The position numbers and the translations under genes are program-made. Below the pieces are notes generated by a model. It was not told where the DNA came from, did no database searches, and saw only the letters and a list, made by a program, of their open reading frames with translations. 64,000 nt of DNA from an uncultured Roseovarius sp. (GTDB lineage: Bacteria; Pseudomonadota; Alphaproteobacteria; Rhodobacterales; Rhodobacteraceae), in the NCBI RefSeq assembly GCF_947489715.1, contig NZ_CANLER010000003.1, positions 1-64,000 on the forward strand. The letters are read 5' to 3'. Shown here one piece after another: positions 16,369 to 24,877 of this stretch; position 1 is the stretch's first letter; every line of letters begins with the position of its first letter.

Positions 16369-17307
16369 CTAGCGCTTTGCATTCCGATCCAACGCGGCGG
16401 CAATGGCCTGCGGGATAGGCTGCCCGGTGCGTTCCGACGCAAACAGGTATTCGCCGGCGGGGTTAACTTCGAAAAACACATGCTCACCATCGGGTGTCAG
16501 GCGGAAATCTACCGCCCCGTATTTCAGCCCGAAATGCTGCATCAGTCGCATCAACCGGTCCGCCACATCATCCGGCAGTTCATAGGGCTGCACATCCGCG
16601 CTGCCCACTCCGGGCCGGTAGTCGACCTCGTATTGAGGATCGGATTTGAACGAGGTGGCAAAGATCTGATCATCCACAACGGTCACCCGGATATCCAAGG
16701 CCAGAGGGATGTATTCCTGCAAGATCACGGGTGCAAAGCGTACGCTGTCAATCAGCGCCATCTCCTCGGGGCCGATCTTGAGGGTTTCGCGCGGCGCCTG
16801 TGCGATGTTGCGAAACGCTTTGCGCACAACACCCTTGGCCGCATGGCGCTCGATAAAGGCGCGGGCCTCGTCCGGGCCGTTGGTGACCAGCGTTTCTGGA
16901 ATGCGCAAACCCAATTGATGCGCGACCCGGTGCTGGACAACCTTGCGCAGCGCCATTTCGTCCGCAGTTGGGTGGTTCATCCAATAGCATGGCATCGCAT
17001 ACCAGAAACCCTGCACCGCTTCGGATGTCTCAGACATGGCAAACATATGCGCGGTCTCATCTGTAACCGCTGGATCTATGGTGAATGACCTAAGTCGCCG
17101 ATGCCAGACCGCACCAACCGTATCAAGATCAATCCGTCTCCCCGATGGCGTATCGATCAGCAGTCGGTCGGCGTCCGCCCCCGCATAGGCATGCACGCTG
17201 GCCTCTTTAGGGATCGAGGCCAGGTCGAGGATTTCATAGTCAGATTTCAGATGCTGCGTGACTCGAGAAACATGGTCATTGTCGTGAAAGGAAATGATTA
17301 AAATCAA
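16369..17307 (-). CDS. ATP-grasp ligase resembling graspetide (MvdC/MvdD) maturases
   Basis: A 312-residue ATP-grasp protein. Enzymes of this subgroup join acidic side chains to hydroxyl or amino side chains in substrate peptides. Seen here: N-terminal domain with VWHRRLRSF (68-75, where maturases have a WYRR-like motif), NHPTADEMALRKVVQHRVAHQLGLRIPETLVTN condensed around residues 111-143, nucleotide-binding LQEYIP (196-201), KSDP and DYRP (221-231), and the metal-binding end FFEVNPAGEYLF with Glu280 and Asn282. The start was set at TTG 17307 (MILIISFHDND), preceded by AAGGA; the frame is open to 17346 without a good site. It lies 69 bases after the xPKD-repeat peptidase on the same strand. 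No classical small precursor gene is adjacent. Confidence 0.8.
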   Translation of the reverse strand: MILIISFHDNDHVSRVTQHLKSDYEILDLASIPKEASVHAYAGADADRLLIDTPSGRRIDLDTVGAVWHRRLRSFTIDPAVTDETAHMFAMSETSEAVQGFWYAMPCYWMNHPTADEMALRKVVQHRVAHQLGLRIPETLVTNGPDEARAFIERHAAKGVVRKAFRNIAQAPRETLKIGPEEMALIDSVRFAPVILQEYIPLALDIRVTVVDDQIFATSFKSDPQYEVDYRPGVGSADVQPYELPDDVADRLMRLMQHFGLKYGAVDFRLTPDGEHVFFEVNPAGEYLFASERTGQPIPQAIAAALDRNAKR

Positions 17308-17376
17308 CGGAAAGGTCCTTGAACTGGAATGGGGGCCGGCGACCAAGCCGCCGACCCAATTCTTGTCACAGGCCGG

Positions 17377-19155
17377 TCAACTCCCGCCGAGCTGCTGATA
17401 TGCGGCCCAAACCTGTTGCCACGCTGCTTGACCTTGCGCATCCAACATGCCGCGCTGGTTCAATTCGGAATATTGTTGAAGGATCTGCGCGTAATGTGCC
17501 AGATGCTGTGTCCGGGCATCTTGCTGGTGCATCTGTCCGCCAAACGGCATTCCTGTACCCAAAACGAAGGGTACGTTGGGTTGCACGGGCTGAATTGGCT
17601 GTAAAGGCTGAAGCGGCTGAACAGTCGGCCCCCCAGGGAGCGTCGGGTTTTCGAAAATACCCTTATCCGGGATCGGGATGTCGCCCAGGATATTTTTGGG
17701 TCCGGGATCAAGACGCGGCGGCTTGCCAGGACCAGGATCGAAAGGTCCTTCCTTGATGATGTCCTTGATCGGTTCTTTGCCGGGGTCCTTGCCAAAGTCT
17801 TTGGGACTGTCTTTCGGCCCATCCTTTGGTCCGTCCTTTGGCGGTTCTTTCTGGATATCCTTGGGGAAATCCTTGCCAGGATCTTTGCCGATATCCTTGG
17901 GTCCGTCCTTCGGCCCATCTTTGGGGCCATCCTTGGGCGGTTCTTTGGTGACATCTTTCGGGAAATCCTTTGGTCCATCCTTGGGAAAATCCTTGGGCGG
18001 ATCCTTGGGAAAGTCTTTCGGAGGATCCTTTGGGAAATCCTTGGGAGGGTCTTTGGGAATGTCTTTTGGCCCGTCCTTTGGAAAATCCTTGGGGCCGTCT
18101 TTCGGGAAGTCCTTGGGGAAATCCTTTGGTCCATCCTTGGGGAAGTCCTTGGGCGGATCTTTCGGAAAATCCTTTAGAGTATCCTTGGGCAGGTCCTTCG
18201 GATGATCCTTCGGCGGTATCTTCGGGCCGATATCGACACAGGGTATTGTGGTGCCGATGGCGCTGCGCGGCCCGTCAAGACACGCCTGCATCCGGGCAAT
18301 CTGACCTTCAGTGAACATCACCATCGTGTCGTCATCGACATAGTCCATGTAGTTCATGAACATGTCGCCATTTGGCCCGTTCGAGCAGGTGACCGACGGG
18401 AAGGTCGGCTTGCCGGTATTCGGTCCTGCCTGATTGGGTGTATCGGCGATAAAGTCGGAGCCTGAGCAGCCGCCGCCATCATCGCCCCAGATATGCCGCA
18501 AGTTCAGCCAGTGACCGATCTCGTGAGTGGTGGTGCGCCCTTTGTCGAAGGGCGCAGCGGCGGTACCCGTCGTGCCAAATCCAGTATGAGTGCAAACGAC
18601 ACCATCAGTGGCCGCCGCCCCGCCGGGGAACTGGGCATAACCCAACAGGCCGCCCGACAATTGGCACACCCATATGTTCAGATAATCATCGCGCGGCCAT
18701 GCGTCTATGCCACCCTGTGCGGTAAATTTTACATCGTCATTTGACCCGAACGAAGTCTTATTGGTCTCGGTCCTTGTTACACCATCGGTAGGTTTACCAT
18801 CCGGATCGGTGGTGGCCAGTTTGAATTCGATCCGGGCATCCCCGGCGAGCGGTGCAAACGGTGCCGGAACATTTGAGATATCAGCATTTTTCTTGCGGAA
18901 GTCGCGGTTCAACACCTCAATCTGGCTATCGATCTGGGCCTGGCTGATATTCTGGGCCGCCGTCTTGTAGACAACGTGCACGACCACGGCAATTTGCGTA
19001 CAGCCCGGTCGCATCATCGGCGACATCGACGCGCGGAAGGCATGCTCTTCGATACGCGTCAGGCGGCGGGCATATTCTGGATCGGTGTCCAGCATGCGCC
19101 GGTGCACCTCCATCGTGCCGCAACCGCGGTGTTTGGGGTTCTGGTCGTCGGCCAT
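17377..19155 (-). CDS. M43-type metallopeptidase with xPKD tetrapeptide repeats and shared C-terminal domain
   Basis: A 592-residue protein. Residues ~50-305 form a cytophagalysin/pappalysin-like zinc peptidase: HEIGHWLNLRHIWGD (211-225) gives three zinc His plus the GD pair, and FMNYMDY (266-272) is the Met-turn. Residues 315-469 are about 39 tandem tetrapeptides of form xPKD (x mostly Phe, Gly or Pro). A Pro/Gln-rich linker (505-530) follows, then a short helical C-terminal domain (550-592, HYAQILQQYSELNQRGML...WQQVWAAYQQL) that resembles the end of the M28 peptidase two genes upstream. No signal peptide is visible although this peptidase family is normally exported. AAAGGAGAAA precedes the ATG. 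The ATP-grasp gene follows directly and may modify the Lys/Asp-rich repeat; that is a hypothesis. Confidence 0.85.
   Translation of the reverse strand: MADDQNPKHRGCGTMEVHRRMLDTDPEYARRLTRIEEHAFRASMSPMMRPGCTQIAVVVHVVYKTAAQNISQAQIDSQIEVLNRDFRKKNADISNVPAPFAPLAGDARIEFKLATTDPDGKPTDGVTRTETNKTSFGSNDDVKFTAQGGIDAWPRDDYLNIWVCQLSGGLLGYAQFPGGAAATDGVVCTHTGFGTTGTAAAPFDKGRTTTHEIGHWLNLRHIWGDDGGGCSGSDFIADTPNQAGPNTGKPTFPSVTCSNGPNGDMFMNYMDYVDDDTMVMFTEGQIARMQACLDGPRSAIGTTIPCVDIGPKIPPKDHPKDLPKDTLKDFPKDPPKDFPKDGPKDFPKDFPKDGPKDFPKDGPKDIPKDPPKDFPKDPPKDFPKDPPKDFPKDGPKDFPKDVTKEPPKDGPKDGPKDGPKDIGKDPGKDFPKDIQKEPPKDGPKDGPKDSPKDFGKDPGKEPIKDIIKEGPFDPGPGKPPRLDPGPKNILGDIPIPDKGIFENPTLPGGPTVQPLQPLQPIQPVQPNVPFVLGTGMPFGGQMHQQDARTQHLAHYAQILQQYSELNQRGMLDAQGQAAWQQVWAAYQQLGGS
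17749..18213 (-). repeat. Coding 12-base tandem repeat encoding xPKD units
   Basis: An approximately 465-base run of imperfect 12-base units on the minus strand (consensus like TTCCCCAAGGAT / GGACCAAAGGAC) encoding tetrapeptides FPKD, GPKD, PPKD and variants such as VTKE, IQKE and PGKD. The third-base variation between copies is high while Pro-Lys-Asp is kept, which suggests selection at protein level rather than recent slippage alone. Confidence 0.9.
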
Positions 19156-19335
19156 TTGGCTTTCTCCTTTTCGTCTAAATGAAATGCCGCGAAAAAAATG
19201 CGGAGGTCTTAAAATTCACGCCTGCGCCGGGATCAAACCGGAGCATAACTTGTCAAGGCGCACGTACCGGATAGGTCGTGCAGGAGTGATTTCGCGATTA
19301 AACAAGCCAGGCAATCCGACCTGGATCACTAACTG

Positions 19336-19644
19336 TTATCGCTTGCGCAGGATCAGCCGGGTGTTCTGCACATCTTCGATCTCATAATCGCCCTCCCAGC
19401 CGGGCACACGGATATGAAGCGTCTTGCCATCACGGAACCATCCGCCGGCCCCGGAACTCTCGGATCTATCAGTCGGGCCAGGAGCCTCAGCGCCAGCCTC
19501 TCCCTGATATCGCAGGTGTAATTGCCGACGTCCGCCGCGCGACGGCGGAATGTCCGGGCCTTGACGATAGAAAACGATCACGCCATCGCTGCCCTCTTCG
19601 GCAACCTCCACCCATTCGCCGGTTACATCCAGATTTTCGGCCAT
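19336..19644 (-). CDS. Small unknown protein inside the peptidase/ATP-grasp operon
   Basis: A roughly 102-residue protein beginning MAENLDVTGEW. The frame is also open from a GTG at 19662 and an ATG at 19656, and no site decides clearly; GGATGTAGGG lies directly before the ATG at 19644. It has no signal peptide or Cys. It is rich in strand-like segments (GVIVFYRQG, RQLHLRYQG, GKTLHIRVPG, YEIEDVQNTRLILRKR) around a Ser/Gly/acidic loop (PTDRSESSGAGG), which suggests a small beta-barrel or sandwich. It follows the M28 gene by 16-34 bases and precedes the M43 gene by 180 bases. It could be a substrate, inhibitor or chaperone of the operon. Function unknown. Confidence 0.6.
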   Translation of the reverse strand: MAENLDVTGEWVEVAEEGSDGVIVFYRQGPDIPPSRGGRRQLHLRYQGEAGAEAPGPTDRSESSGAGGWFRDGKTLHIRVPGWEGDYEIEDVQNTRLILRKR

Positions 19645-19678
19645 CCCTACATCCATTTCCACTCATGTTGCGACGCCC

Positions 19679-21187
19679 TTAGTATAACCCGGCATTCTGC
19701 GGGTAGGTATGTGGTGTGGCGACACCCATTTGCTGCATCAGTGCATCGTGTGCCGCGCGCGCGGATTGCCAGTTGCCATAGTCAGCGGATGAAAGCAGTC
19801 CATCACGCCAAAGCCGCGAATATTGAGCAAAAAGAGCTTGGTAGTGCAGCGCCAGTTCGCGCGCCGCCTGCGCCTCCTCTGCTGTAACCGGAGGCGTATC
19901 GGCGCCACCCCCACAGCCGCAATCGGCGGGTGGTTTGATCACCCCGGCCTCAGCCGCGATGAACCCGGCATTCATTCGCAGAATCGAAATGGCGAAATCA
20001 GCGTCGATCTTATCCAGAGTGTCGTCACCGGTGTGGATCGCGCTATTTGCACCATCCGCCCCTTCTATGGTCAGCACTGCCGGTATCCCCTCGTCGATGA
20101 AAGGCACATGATCGCTGGCAAAGGGGTTGAGGGACGTTTGAACCGTGAGTGTAGTAAATTGCGCCGCAGATGTCGCCAATCCATCGATCAGCGACTGGCT
20201 GAGCGTCGCGCCTTCAAGCAGCACGGCGGGCGGAGTGGCATTGACAGATCCGATCATGTCCATGTTCAGCACCGCCCGCGTGCGTGCCCGTTCGGCGGGG
20301 GGGAGGGACGCAACATATTGCGTACTGCCATGCAGGCCTTGTTCTTCTCCGCCGAACAAGATGAAGGTTAAATCATGGGCGAATTCGTGCCCCGAACATG
20401 CCGCCGCCAAGGTCAAAAGCCCTGCAGAGCCGCTTGCATTATCATCCGCTCCTGGGGCATCAGCCGACGCACCACCCGGATGATTGACTGAATCCAGATG
20501 CGCCACGACGATAATGTTCTCACGCGCAATGCCGCCGTTGCCCTGACGCTTGGCCACAACGTTTGCCGATGTCTTGCCGCCGGACAATGAAACGGTTTCG
20601 AGGCTAGTGCCATATCCCATGCCCGCTAACACACCATTGGCCCATCCCGCAGCTTCCATGTAATGTGAGCTGGTAGACAGCCGCGTCGGATACGATACCA
20701 GCTGCGAAATATAGCTTTCAAAAACGGATTTCTGCACGCCTGCCACAATGCCCGCTTCGGGTGTGTCGGTCGGTGCTTCGGTACGTTTTGGCACATATTC
20801 TTCAAAGACAACCTGATTTTCCTCAAGCGGCATGATGTGAAAACAAACATCCTTGCGCTTGGCCAGCTGCTTCGCCTTGGCCGGTGACATTGCGACGACT
20901 AGATAACGGCCCTTGTCATAAAGCACCTCGGCATCAGGGTTCTCCTGTTGAAACGTGCGCCCCTTCTGGACCACAAGATGCATGTCGCTTTTTCGCACGC
21001 TGCCCGCGTTTTGCCGGGCATTCCTCTTGTCGGCTGAAAACCGCGCGTCAACATCCGACCAGCGGTTGTTTGCAGCATAAGTCAACATGTCGGTTCCGAA
21101 TCGAACCCACCAGCCGCCTGCCTTTTCAATGCTTTTCTTCGTGTCGTCGAAAGTCTTGTTATCAATATAGTAAGTAGAATATTTCAT
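19679..21187 (-). CDS. M28-family zinc aminopeptidase-like protein with shared C-terminal domain
   Basis: A 502-residue protein. After a ~150-residue N-terminal region without signal peptide, the M28 core shows all metal-site motifs: VVAHLDS, GADDNASG, FGGEEQG, LNMDMIGS and the final AIHTGDD. A Cys-rich hinge, ADCGCGGG (about 421-428), leads to a C-terminal helical domain (about 444-488, HYQALFAQYSRLWRDGLLSS...WQSARAAHDALMQQMG) that matches the end of the M43-type peptidase in the same operon. GAGG lies 8 bases before the ATG. It is first in the four-gene minus-strand operon. M28 enzymes remove N-terminal residues or act on small peptides; here a role in trimming a modified peptide or protein is inferred. 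Confidence 0.88.
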   Translation of the reverse strand: MKYSTYYIDNKTFDDTKKSIEKAGGWWVRFGTDMLTYAANNRWSDVDARFSADKRNARQNAGSVRKSDMHLVVQKGRTFQQENPDAEVLYDKGRYLVVAMSPAKAKQLAKRKDVCFHIMPLEENQVVFEEYVPKRTEAPTDTPEAGIVAGVQKSVFESYISQLVSYPTRLSTSSHYMEAAGWANGVLAGMGYGTSLETVSLSGGKTSANVVAKRQGNGGIARENIIVVAHLDSVNHPGGASADAPGADDNASGSAGLLTLAAACSGHEFAHDLTFILFGGEEQGLHGSTQYVASLPPAERARTRAVLNMDMIGSVNATPPAVLLEGATLSQSLIDGLATSAAQFTTLTVQTSLNPFASDHVPFIDEGIPAVLTIEGADGANSAIHTGDDTLDKIDADFAISILRMNAGFIAAEAGVIKPPADCGCGGGADTPPVTAEEAQAARELALHYQALFAQYSRLWRDGLLSSADYGNWQSARAAHDALMQQMGVATPHTYPQNAGLY

Positions 21188-21448
21188 GAGAAAAACCTCA
21201 ATAAATATCCTTCAATCATAGCACGTAAAACGTGACCTCTCAACTTATGGGTTATTTTCCACCATTCAGAGACAAAAGCCATTCCATAACAGGTTTCACA
21301 TCTGCCCGCGCAATTCAGTTATAGATTTCAGGCACGTAAGCATTTGGGAGCGTCCACCATCGCCCCTTGAGATTACTCTACCCAAGGGGATGTCCTGGGT
21401 GGACGACGCGGTATAACAGTGTTCCAGTGCGTTCAATTCGACCGAAGA

Positions 21449-22315
21449 TCAATTGGCAGACGCTGCCCAATCCCAGTACATTTCGCGCACCCGACGTGTG
21501 ATCGGGCCAATCTGATAGCTGGTTTCATCAAAACCCGTCACCGGCGTAACTTTCATCATATTGCCCGACAAGAATACCTCGTCGGCATCATGATAATCCT
21601 CAAATGACATTACACATTCATGCACGGTCACACCATCTGCTCGCAGGTTTGCGATATGGCGCGCGCGTGTGATCCCCGCCAAAAATGTACCGTTTGGCAC
21701 AGGTGTAAACACTTCTCCGTCTTTCACAGCAAAAGCGTTCGAGGTTGCAGACTCGGCCACGTTACCAAGCGCGTCGGCGACCAACGCGTTGCTGAAACCC
21801 TTTTTACGGGCCTCAGCCAACATGCGTGCATTGTTCGGGTAAAGACAGGCCGCCTTGGCATTCACCACTGCGTCTTCAAGCATTGGTCGGCGAAACCGTG
21901 TGCGCGTCAGGCTCGCGGCATCTTCCGGCGCCGCCATCGGGATTTCTTCTAGGCAGATGGCAAAACCGGTACCACCCCCCTCTTTTGGAACAATAGCCGA
22001 CATACCGCCTTCCAGTGCCCAATACATAGGGCGAATATAGACAGCTGCATCCTTGGGATAAGCCTCTAGTCCTTCCTTGACGATCTCGACCATCTCTTCC
22101 GGCGATACCGTAGGCGTCACCATCAGCGCCTCGGCAGAGGCATTCAACCGATCACAATGCTTGTCCAGATCAGGTGTCAGACCATTCGCAAGACGCGCGC
22201 CGTCAAACACATTGCTACCTAACCACATCCCGTGGTCGGCGGCTTTCATCACCGCAACGTCACCTGCATGCCAAGTGCCGTTGAAATAGGTGCGAATATT
22301 GCTGCCGGTTGCCAT
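21449..22315 (-). CDS. Branched-chain amino acid aminotransferase-like (class IV) enzyme
   Basis: A 288-residue fold-type IV PLP enzyme. It has the class IV pattern with ADHGMWLGSNVFDGARL, substrate-side VYIRPMYWALEGG, PLP-Lys in VVNAKAACLYPNN, and EVFLSGNMMKVTPV near the end. These place it in the IlvE/D-amino-acid aminotransferase-like family. The start at 22315 (MATGSN) has GGGGGAAAG directly before it. Because PatB/IlvE-like sequences differ little, the amino donor is uncertain. It is followed on the same strand by the peptidase operon after 261 bases, so they are probably separate. Confidence 0.85.
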   Translation of the reverse strand: MATGSNIRTYFNGTWHAGDVAVMKAADHGMWLGSNVFDGARLANGLTPDLDKHCDRLNASAEALMVTPTVSPEEMVEIVKEGLEAYPKDAAVYIRPMYWALEGGMSAIVPKEGGGTGFAICLEEIPMAAPEDAASLTRTRFRRPMLEDAVVNAKAACLYPNNARMLAEARKKGFSNALVADALGNVAESATSNAFAVKDGEVFTPVPNGTFLAGITRARHIANLRADGVTVHECVMSFEDYHDADEVFLSGNMMKVTPVTGFDETSYQIGPITRRVREMYWDWAASAN

Positions 22316-22368
22316 TCTTTCCCCCAATTTTTGCGCAAGGTAAGCCGTGCAGGCGATCAGGTCCAGAC

Positions 22369-22857
22369 TCAGCGTGGTACCTCTTTCAAAAGCTCATGCA
22401 GATCAAGCGGGTCGTTCACCATCACAAGGCCGCCCGACGCATCGCGGGGCCATTCCGCTTCAGGACGGTCGCGATAAAGCTCAACACCGTTACCATCGGG
22501 ATCCGAAATATAGATCGCTTCGCTAACACCGTGATCCGCCGAACCTTCGATGGGGATACCAGCGTCCGATACCCGTTTCAGAGCATCAGCCAATTGAATG
22601 CGATCCGGATACAAAAACGCCGTGTGATAAAGGCCGGTATGTCCTTTGGGCGCAGGGTTGCCGCCACGGCTCTCCCAAGTGTTCAGTCCCAGGTGGTGAT
22701 GATATCCGCCTGCTGACAAAAAAGCCGCCTGATCACCAATGCGTTGTTGCAGTTCAAAGCCCAGCACATCGCGGTAAAAGGCGATGGACCGGTCGAGATC
22801 AGCCACTTTCAGATGAACATGGCCGATTTTAGCGTCGGGATGAATCGGATGGGTCAT
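22369..22857 (-). CDS. VOC-family (glyoxalase/extradiol dioxygenase fold) protein
   Basis: A 162-residue vicinal-oxygen-chelate protein. IGHVHLKVADLDRSIAFYRDVLGF is the first beta-alpha-beta module with a metal-binding His, GYHHHLGLNTW carries a second, and DHGVSEAIYISDPDGNGVELY the last with Glu. The pattern resembles one-module relatives of catechol-2,3-dioxygenase (CatE-like), but VOC proteins also include glyoxalases and antibiotic-binding proteins. It is 53 bases upstream of the class IV aminotransferase on the same strand and may be cotranscribed with it. Confidence 0.85.
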   Translation of the reverse strand: MTHPIHPDAKIGHVHLKVADLDRSIAFYRDVLGFELQQRIGDQAAFLSAGGYHHHLGLNTWESRGGNPAPKGHTGLYHTAFLYPDRIQLADALKRVSDAGIPIEGSADHGVSEAIYISDPDGNGVELYRDRPEAEWPRDASGGLVMVNDPLDLHELLKEVPR

Positions 22858-23045
22858 GGTGGAGCCTTTCTTTTACTCCAAAAGGATATGCGCTCTGCCA
22901 AACCCCTCACAATTGGCGGTTTTCGCCCATCCCCTGTGCGTCAAATCACATTGCTAAGCATCTGCGCCGCCTTGCCATGATAGACAAGATAGGCGATGCC
23001 TAAGAAGATATCGTTTGCGTTCAATTTGAGCGCAAACCGCTGGCG

Positions 23046-24065
23046 TTAACTTCCAACCAAGCCCACGATCTCATAGGTTTTCTTCAGGATCGGTGCGGCG
23101 ATGGCTCGGGCACGGTCCGCACCGACAGTAAGAATACGGTCAATCTCGGCCTCATCCTGCATCAATCGGGACATCTCGTCTGAGATCGGGGCCATTTGCG
23201 CCACAGCAAGGTCGGCTAGCATCGGTTTGAATTCGGAAAACGCCTTGCCGCCCACATCGGCCATAACCTGATCAACCGACTTATCAGACAGTGCCGCGTA
23301 AATATTGATCAGATTGCGTGCTTCGGGCCGATCCTCAAGCCCTGCCACCTCCGACGGAAGTGGCTCGGGGTCAGTCTTGGCCTTACGGATTTTCTTGGCA
23401 ATTGTGTCGGCGTCGTCAGTCAGGTTGATCCTGCTCATATCCGACGGATCGGATTTCGACATTTTCTTGGATCCATCCCGCAGGCTCATCACCCGTGTGG
23501 CGGCACCCTCTATCACTGGCTCGGTGATCGGAAAGAAATCGACACTGTAATCGTGGTTGAACTTGGCTGCAATGTCGCGGGTCAACTCCAGATGCTGTTT
23601 CTGATCCTCACCCACCGGCACATGCGTCGCATGATAGACTAGAATATCCGCCGCCATCAGCGCCGGATAGCCAAACAGGCCCAACGAGGCATTCTCTGCA
23701 TTCTTCCCAGCCTTGTCCTTGAACTGGGTCATCCGCTTCATCCACCCCATGCGCGCGACACAGTTGAAAATCCACGCCAATTGCGCATGTTCCGAGACCT
23801 GAGACTGATTGAACAGGATCGACTTTTCTGGGTCGACGCCCGAGGCTATGAAACCCGCGCACAACTCTCGTGTGGCATGACGCAGTTTGACCGGGTCCTG
23901 CCAGACCGTGATGGCATGCAGGTCGACCATGCAATAGATCGTTTCGATCCCCTGATCCTGCGCTTGGGCGAACCGCTTGAGGGCACCGAGGTAGTTGCCT
24001 AGGGTCAATCCGCCCGAGGGCTGGATGCCCGAAAAGACGCGTGAGGTAAATTCCGCCTCGGTCAT
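23046..24065 (-). CDS. trpS: Tryptophanyl-tRNA synthetase
   Basis: Charges tRNA-Trp with tryptophan in the cytoplasm. The 339-residue class I enzyme has [18 protein letters not shown] (the TrpRS form of the HIGH motif), the VDLHAIT segment, and KKMSKSDPS (KMSKS loop). Its length is normal. It is a housekeeping gene and a stable chromosomal anchor for this region. The rhomboid-like gene starts 73 bases away on the other strand. Confidence 0.97.
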   Translation of the reverse strand: MTEAEFTSRVFSGIQPSGGLTLGNYLGALKRFAQAQDQGIETIYCMVDLHAITVWQDPVKLRHATRELCAGFIASGVDPEKSILFNQSQVSEHAQLAWIFNCVARMGWMKRMTQFKDKAGKNAENASLGLFGYPALMAADILVYHATHVPVGEDQKQHLELTRDIAAKFNHDYSVDFFPITEPVIEGAATRVMSLRDGSKKMSKSDPSDMSRINLTDDADTIAKKIRKAKTDPEPLPSEVAGLEDRPEARNLINIYAALSDKSVDQVMADVGGKAFSEFKPMLADLAVAQMAPISDEMSRLMQDEAEIDRILTVGADRARAIAAPILKKTYEIVGLVGS

Positions 24066-24138
24066 GTGTCATCTCCGACTGGATTTATTCGTCGGCCTCG
24101 CTTACCCATGACCCAAAGCCCCGTCAAGGAGAGCAGGC

Positions 24139-24828
24139 ATGAGCAGCCCTGAAACCAACAGTCCCGTCAACCCGTTGCCGCCCGTCATCGTGGCACTGTT
24201 TCTGCTTATGCTGGGGGTCGAGGTGATTTTTCAGCTGGGCGCAGGTGGTCTCGCCGGCGGTCCGGCAGCAATCGGCTGGCGCAACTCGGCCATCCAGACT
24301 TACGGATTCAACGCCGATATCATGGCGTGGATGATGCAGAACGGGCGTTACCCGCAGGAACATCTGATCCGCTTTGTTACCTATATCTTCGTGCATGGTA
24401 CTTTTACCCATATGCTTTTTGCAGGGGCGATGCTGCTGGCCCTGGGGAAGTTTGTGGGTGAGGTTTTCAGTCAATGGGCCACGCTCTTGCTGTTTGTCGC
24501 GTCATCGGTTGGTGGTGCGGTGATTTATGGCCTGATGGCCGGATCAAATCAGCCCTGGCTGGTCGGTGCTTTCCCAGGTGTATACGGGCTGATCGGCGGA
24601 TTTACCTTCCTCATGTGGCTGAAGCTTGGACAAATGGGTGCACAACAGGCTCGGGCGTTTTCCCTCATCGGCATCCTTCTAGCGCTGCAACTGATTTTCG
24701 GTCTGCTTTTCGGCGGCAATGGCGAGTGGCTGGCGGATGTGGGCGGGTTTGTCTTTGGTTTTGTTCTTTCTTTTTTCCTCAGCCCCGGTGGGTGGACCAG
24801 AATTCGTTCCAAAATCAGGCGATTATGA
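24139..24828 (+). CDS. Rhomboid-family membrane protein lacking catalytic Ser and His
   Basis: A 229-residue integral membrane protein with about six hydrophobic segments and the rhomboid layout (VTYIFVHGTFTHMLFAGAMLLALG for TM2, GAFPGVYGLIGG for TM4, ADVGGFVFGF for TM6). In active rhomboids TM4 reads GxSG and TM6 has a catalytic His before xxG. Here the Ser position is Phe145 and the His position is Asp200, and the oxyanion-site Asn region reads FAGAM. It is therefore predicted to be an inactive rhomboid (pseudoprotease) that may bind or escort membrane clients. It is divergent from trpS and converges on a LysR gene. Confidence 0.8.
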   Translation: MSSPETNSPVNPLPPVIVALFLLMLGVEVIFQLGAGGLAGGPAAIGWRNSAIQTYGFNADIMAWMMQNGRYPQEHLIRFVTYIFVHGTFTHMLFAGAMLLALGKFVGEVFSQWATLLLFVASSVGGAVIYGLMAGSNQPWLVGAFPGVYGLIGGFTFLMWLKLGQMGAQQARAFSLIGILLALQLIFGLLFGGNGEWLADVGGFVFGFVLSFFLSPGGWTRIRSKIRRL

Positions 24829-24877
24829 CCGATATTTTGTTTCACAACTGCATTCGCTGAGGTTGGCAGCGACCGTT

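Noticed and set aside
17460-18205. Repetitive frames in other phases over the xPKD region
   Set aside because: They arise from translating the 12-base repeat out of frame; only the minus-strand frame continuous with the HEIGH peptidase has a domain structure.
17377-19155. PKD (polycystic kidney disease) domains in the M43-type peptidase
   Set aside because: The letters P-K-D here are a literal tetrapeptide repeat, not the ~90-residue Ig-like PKD domain found in many secreted peptidases.
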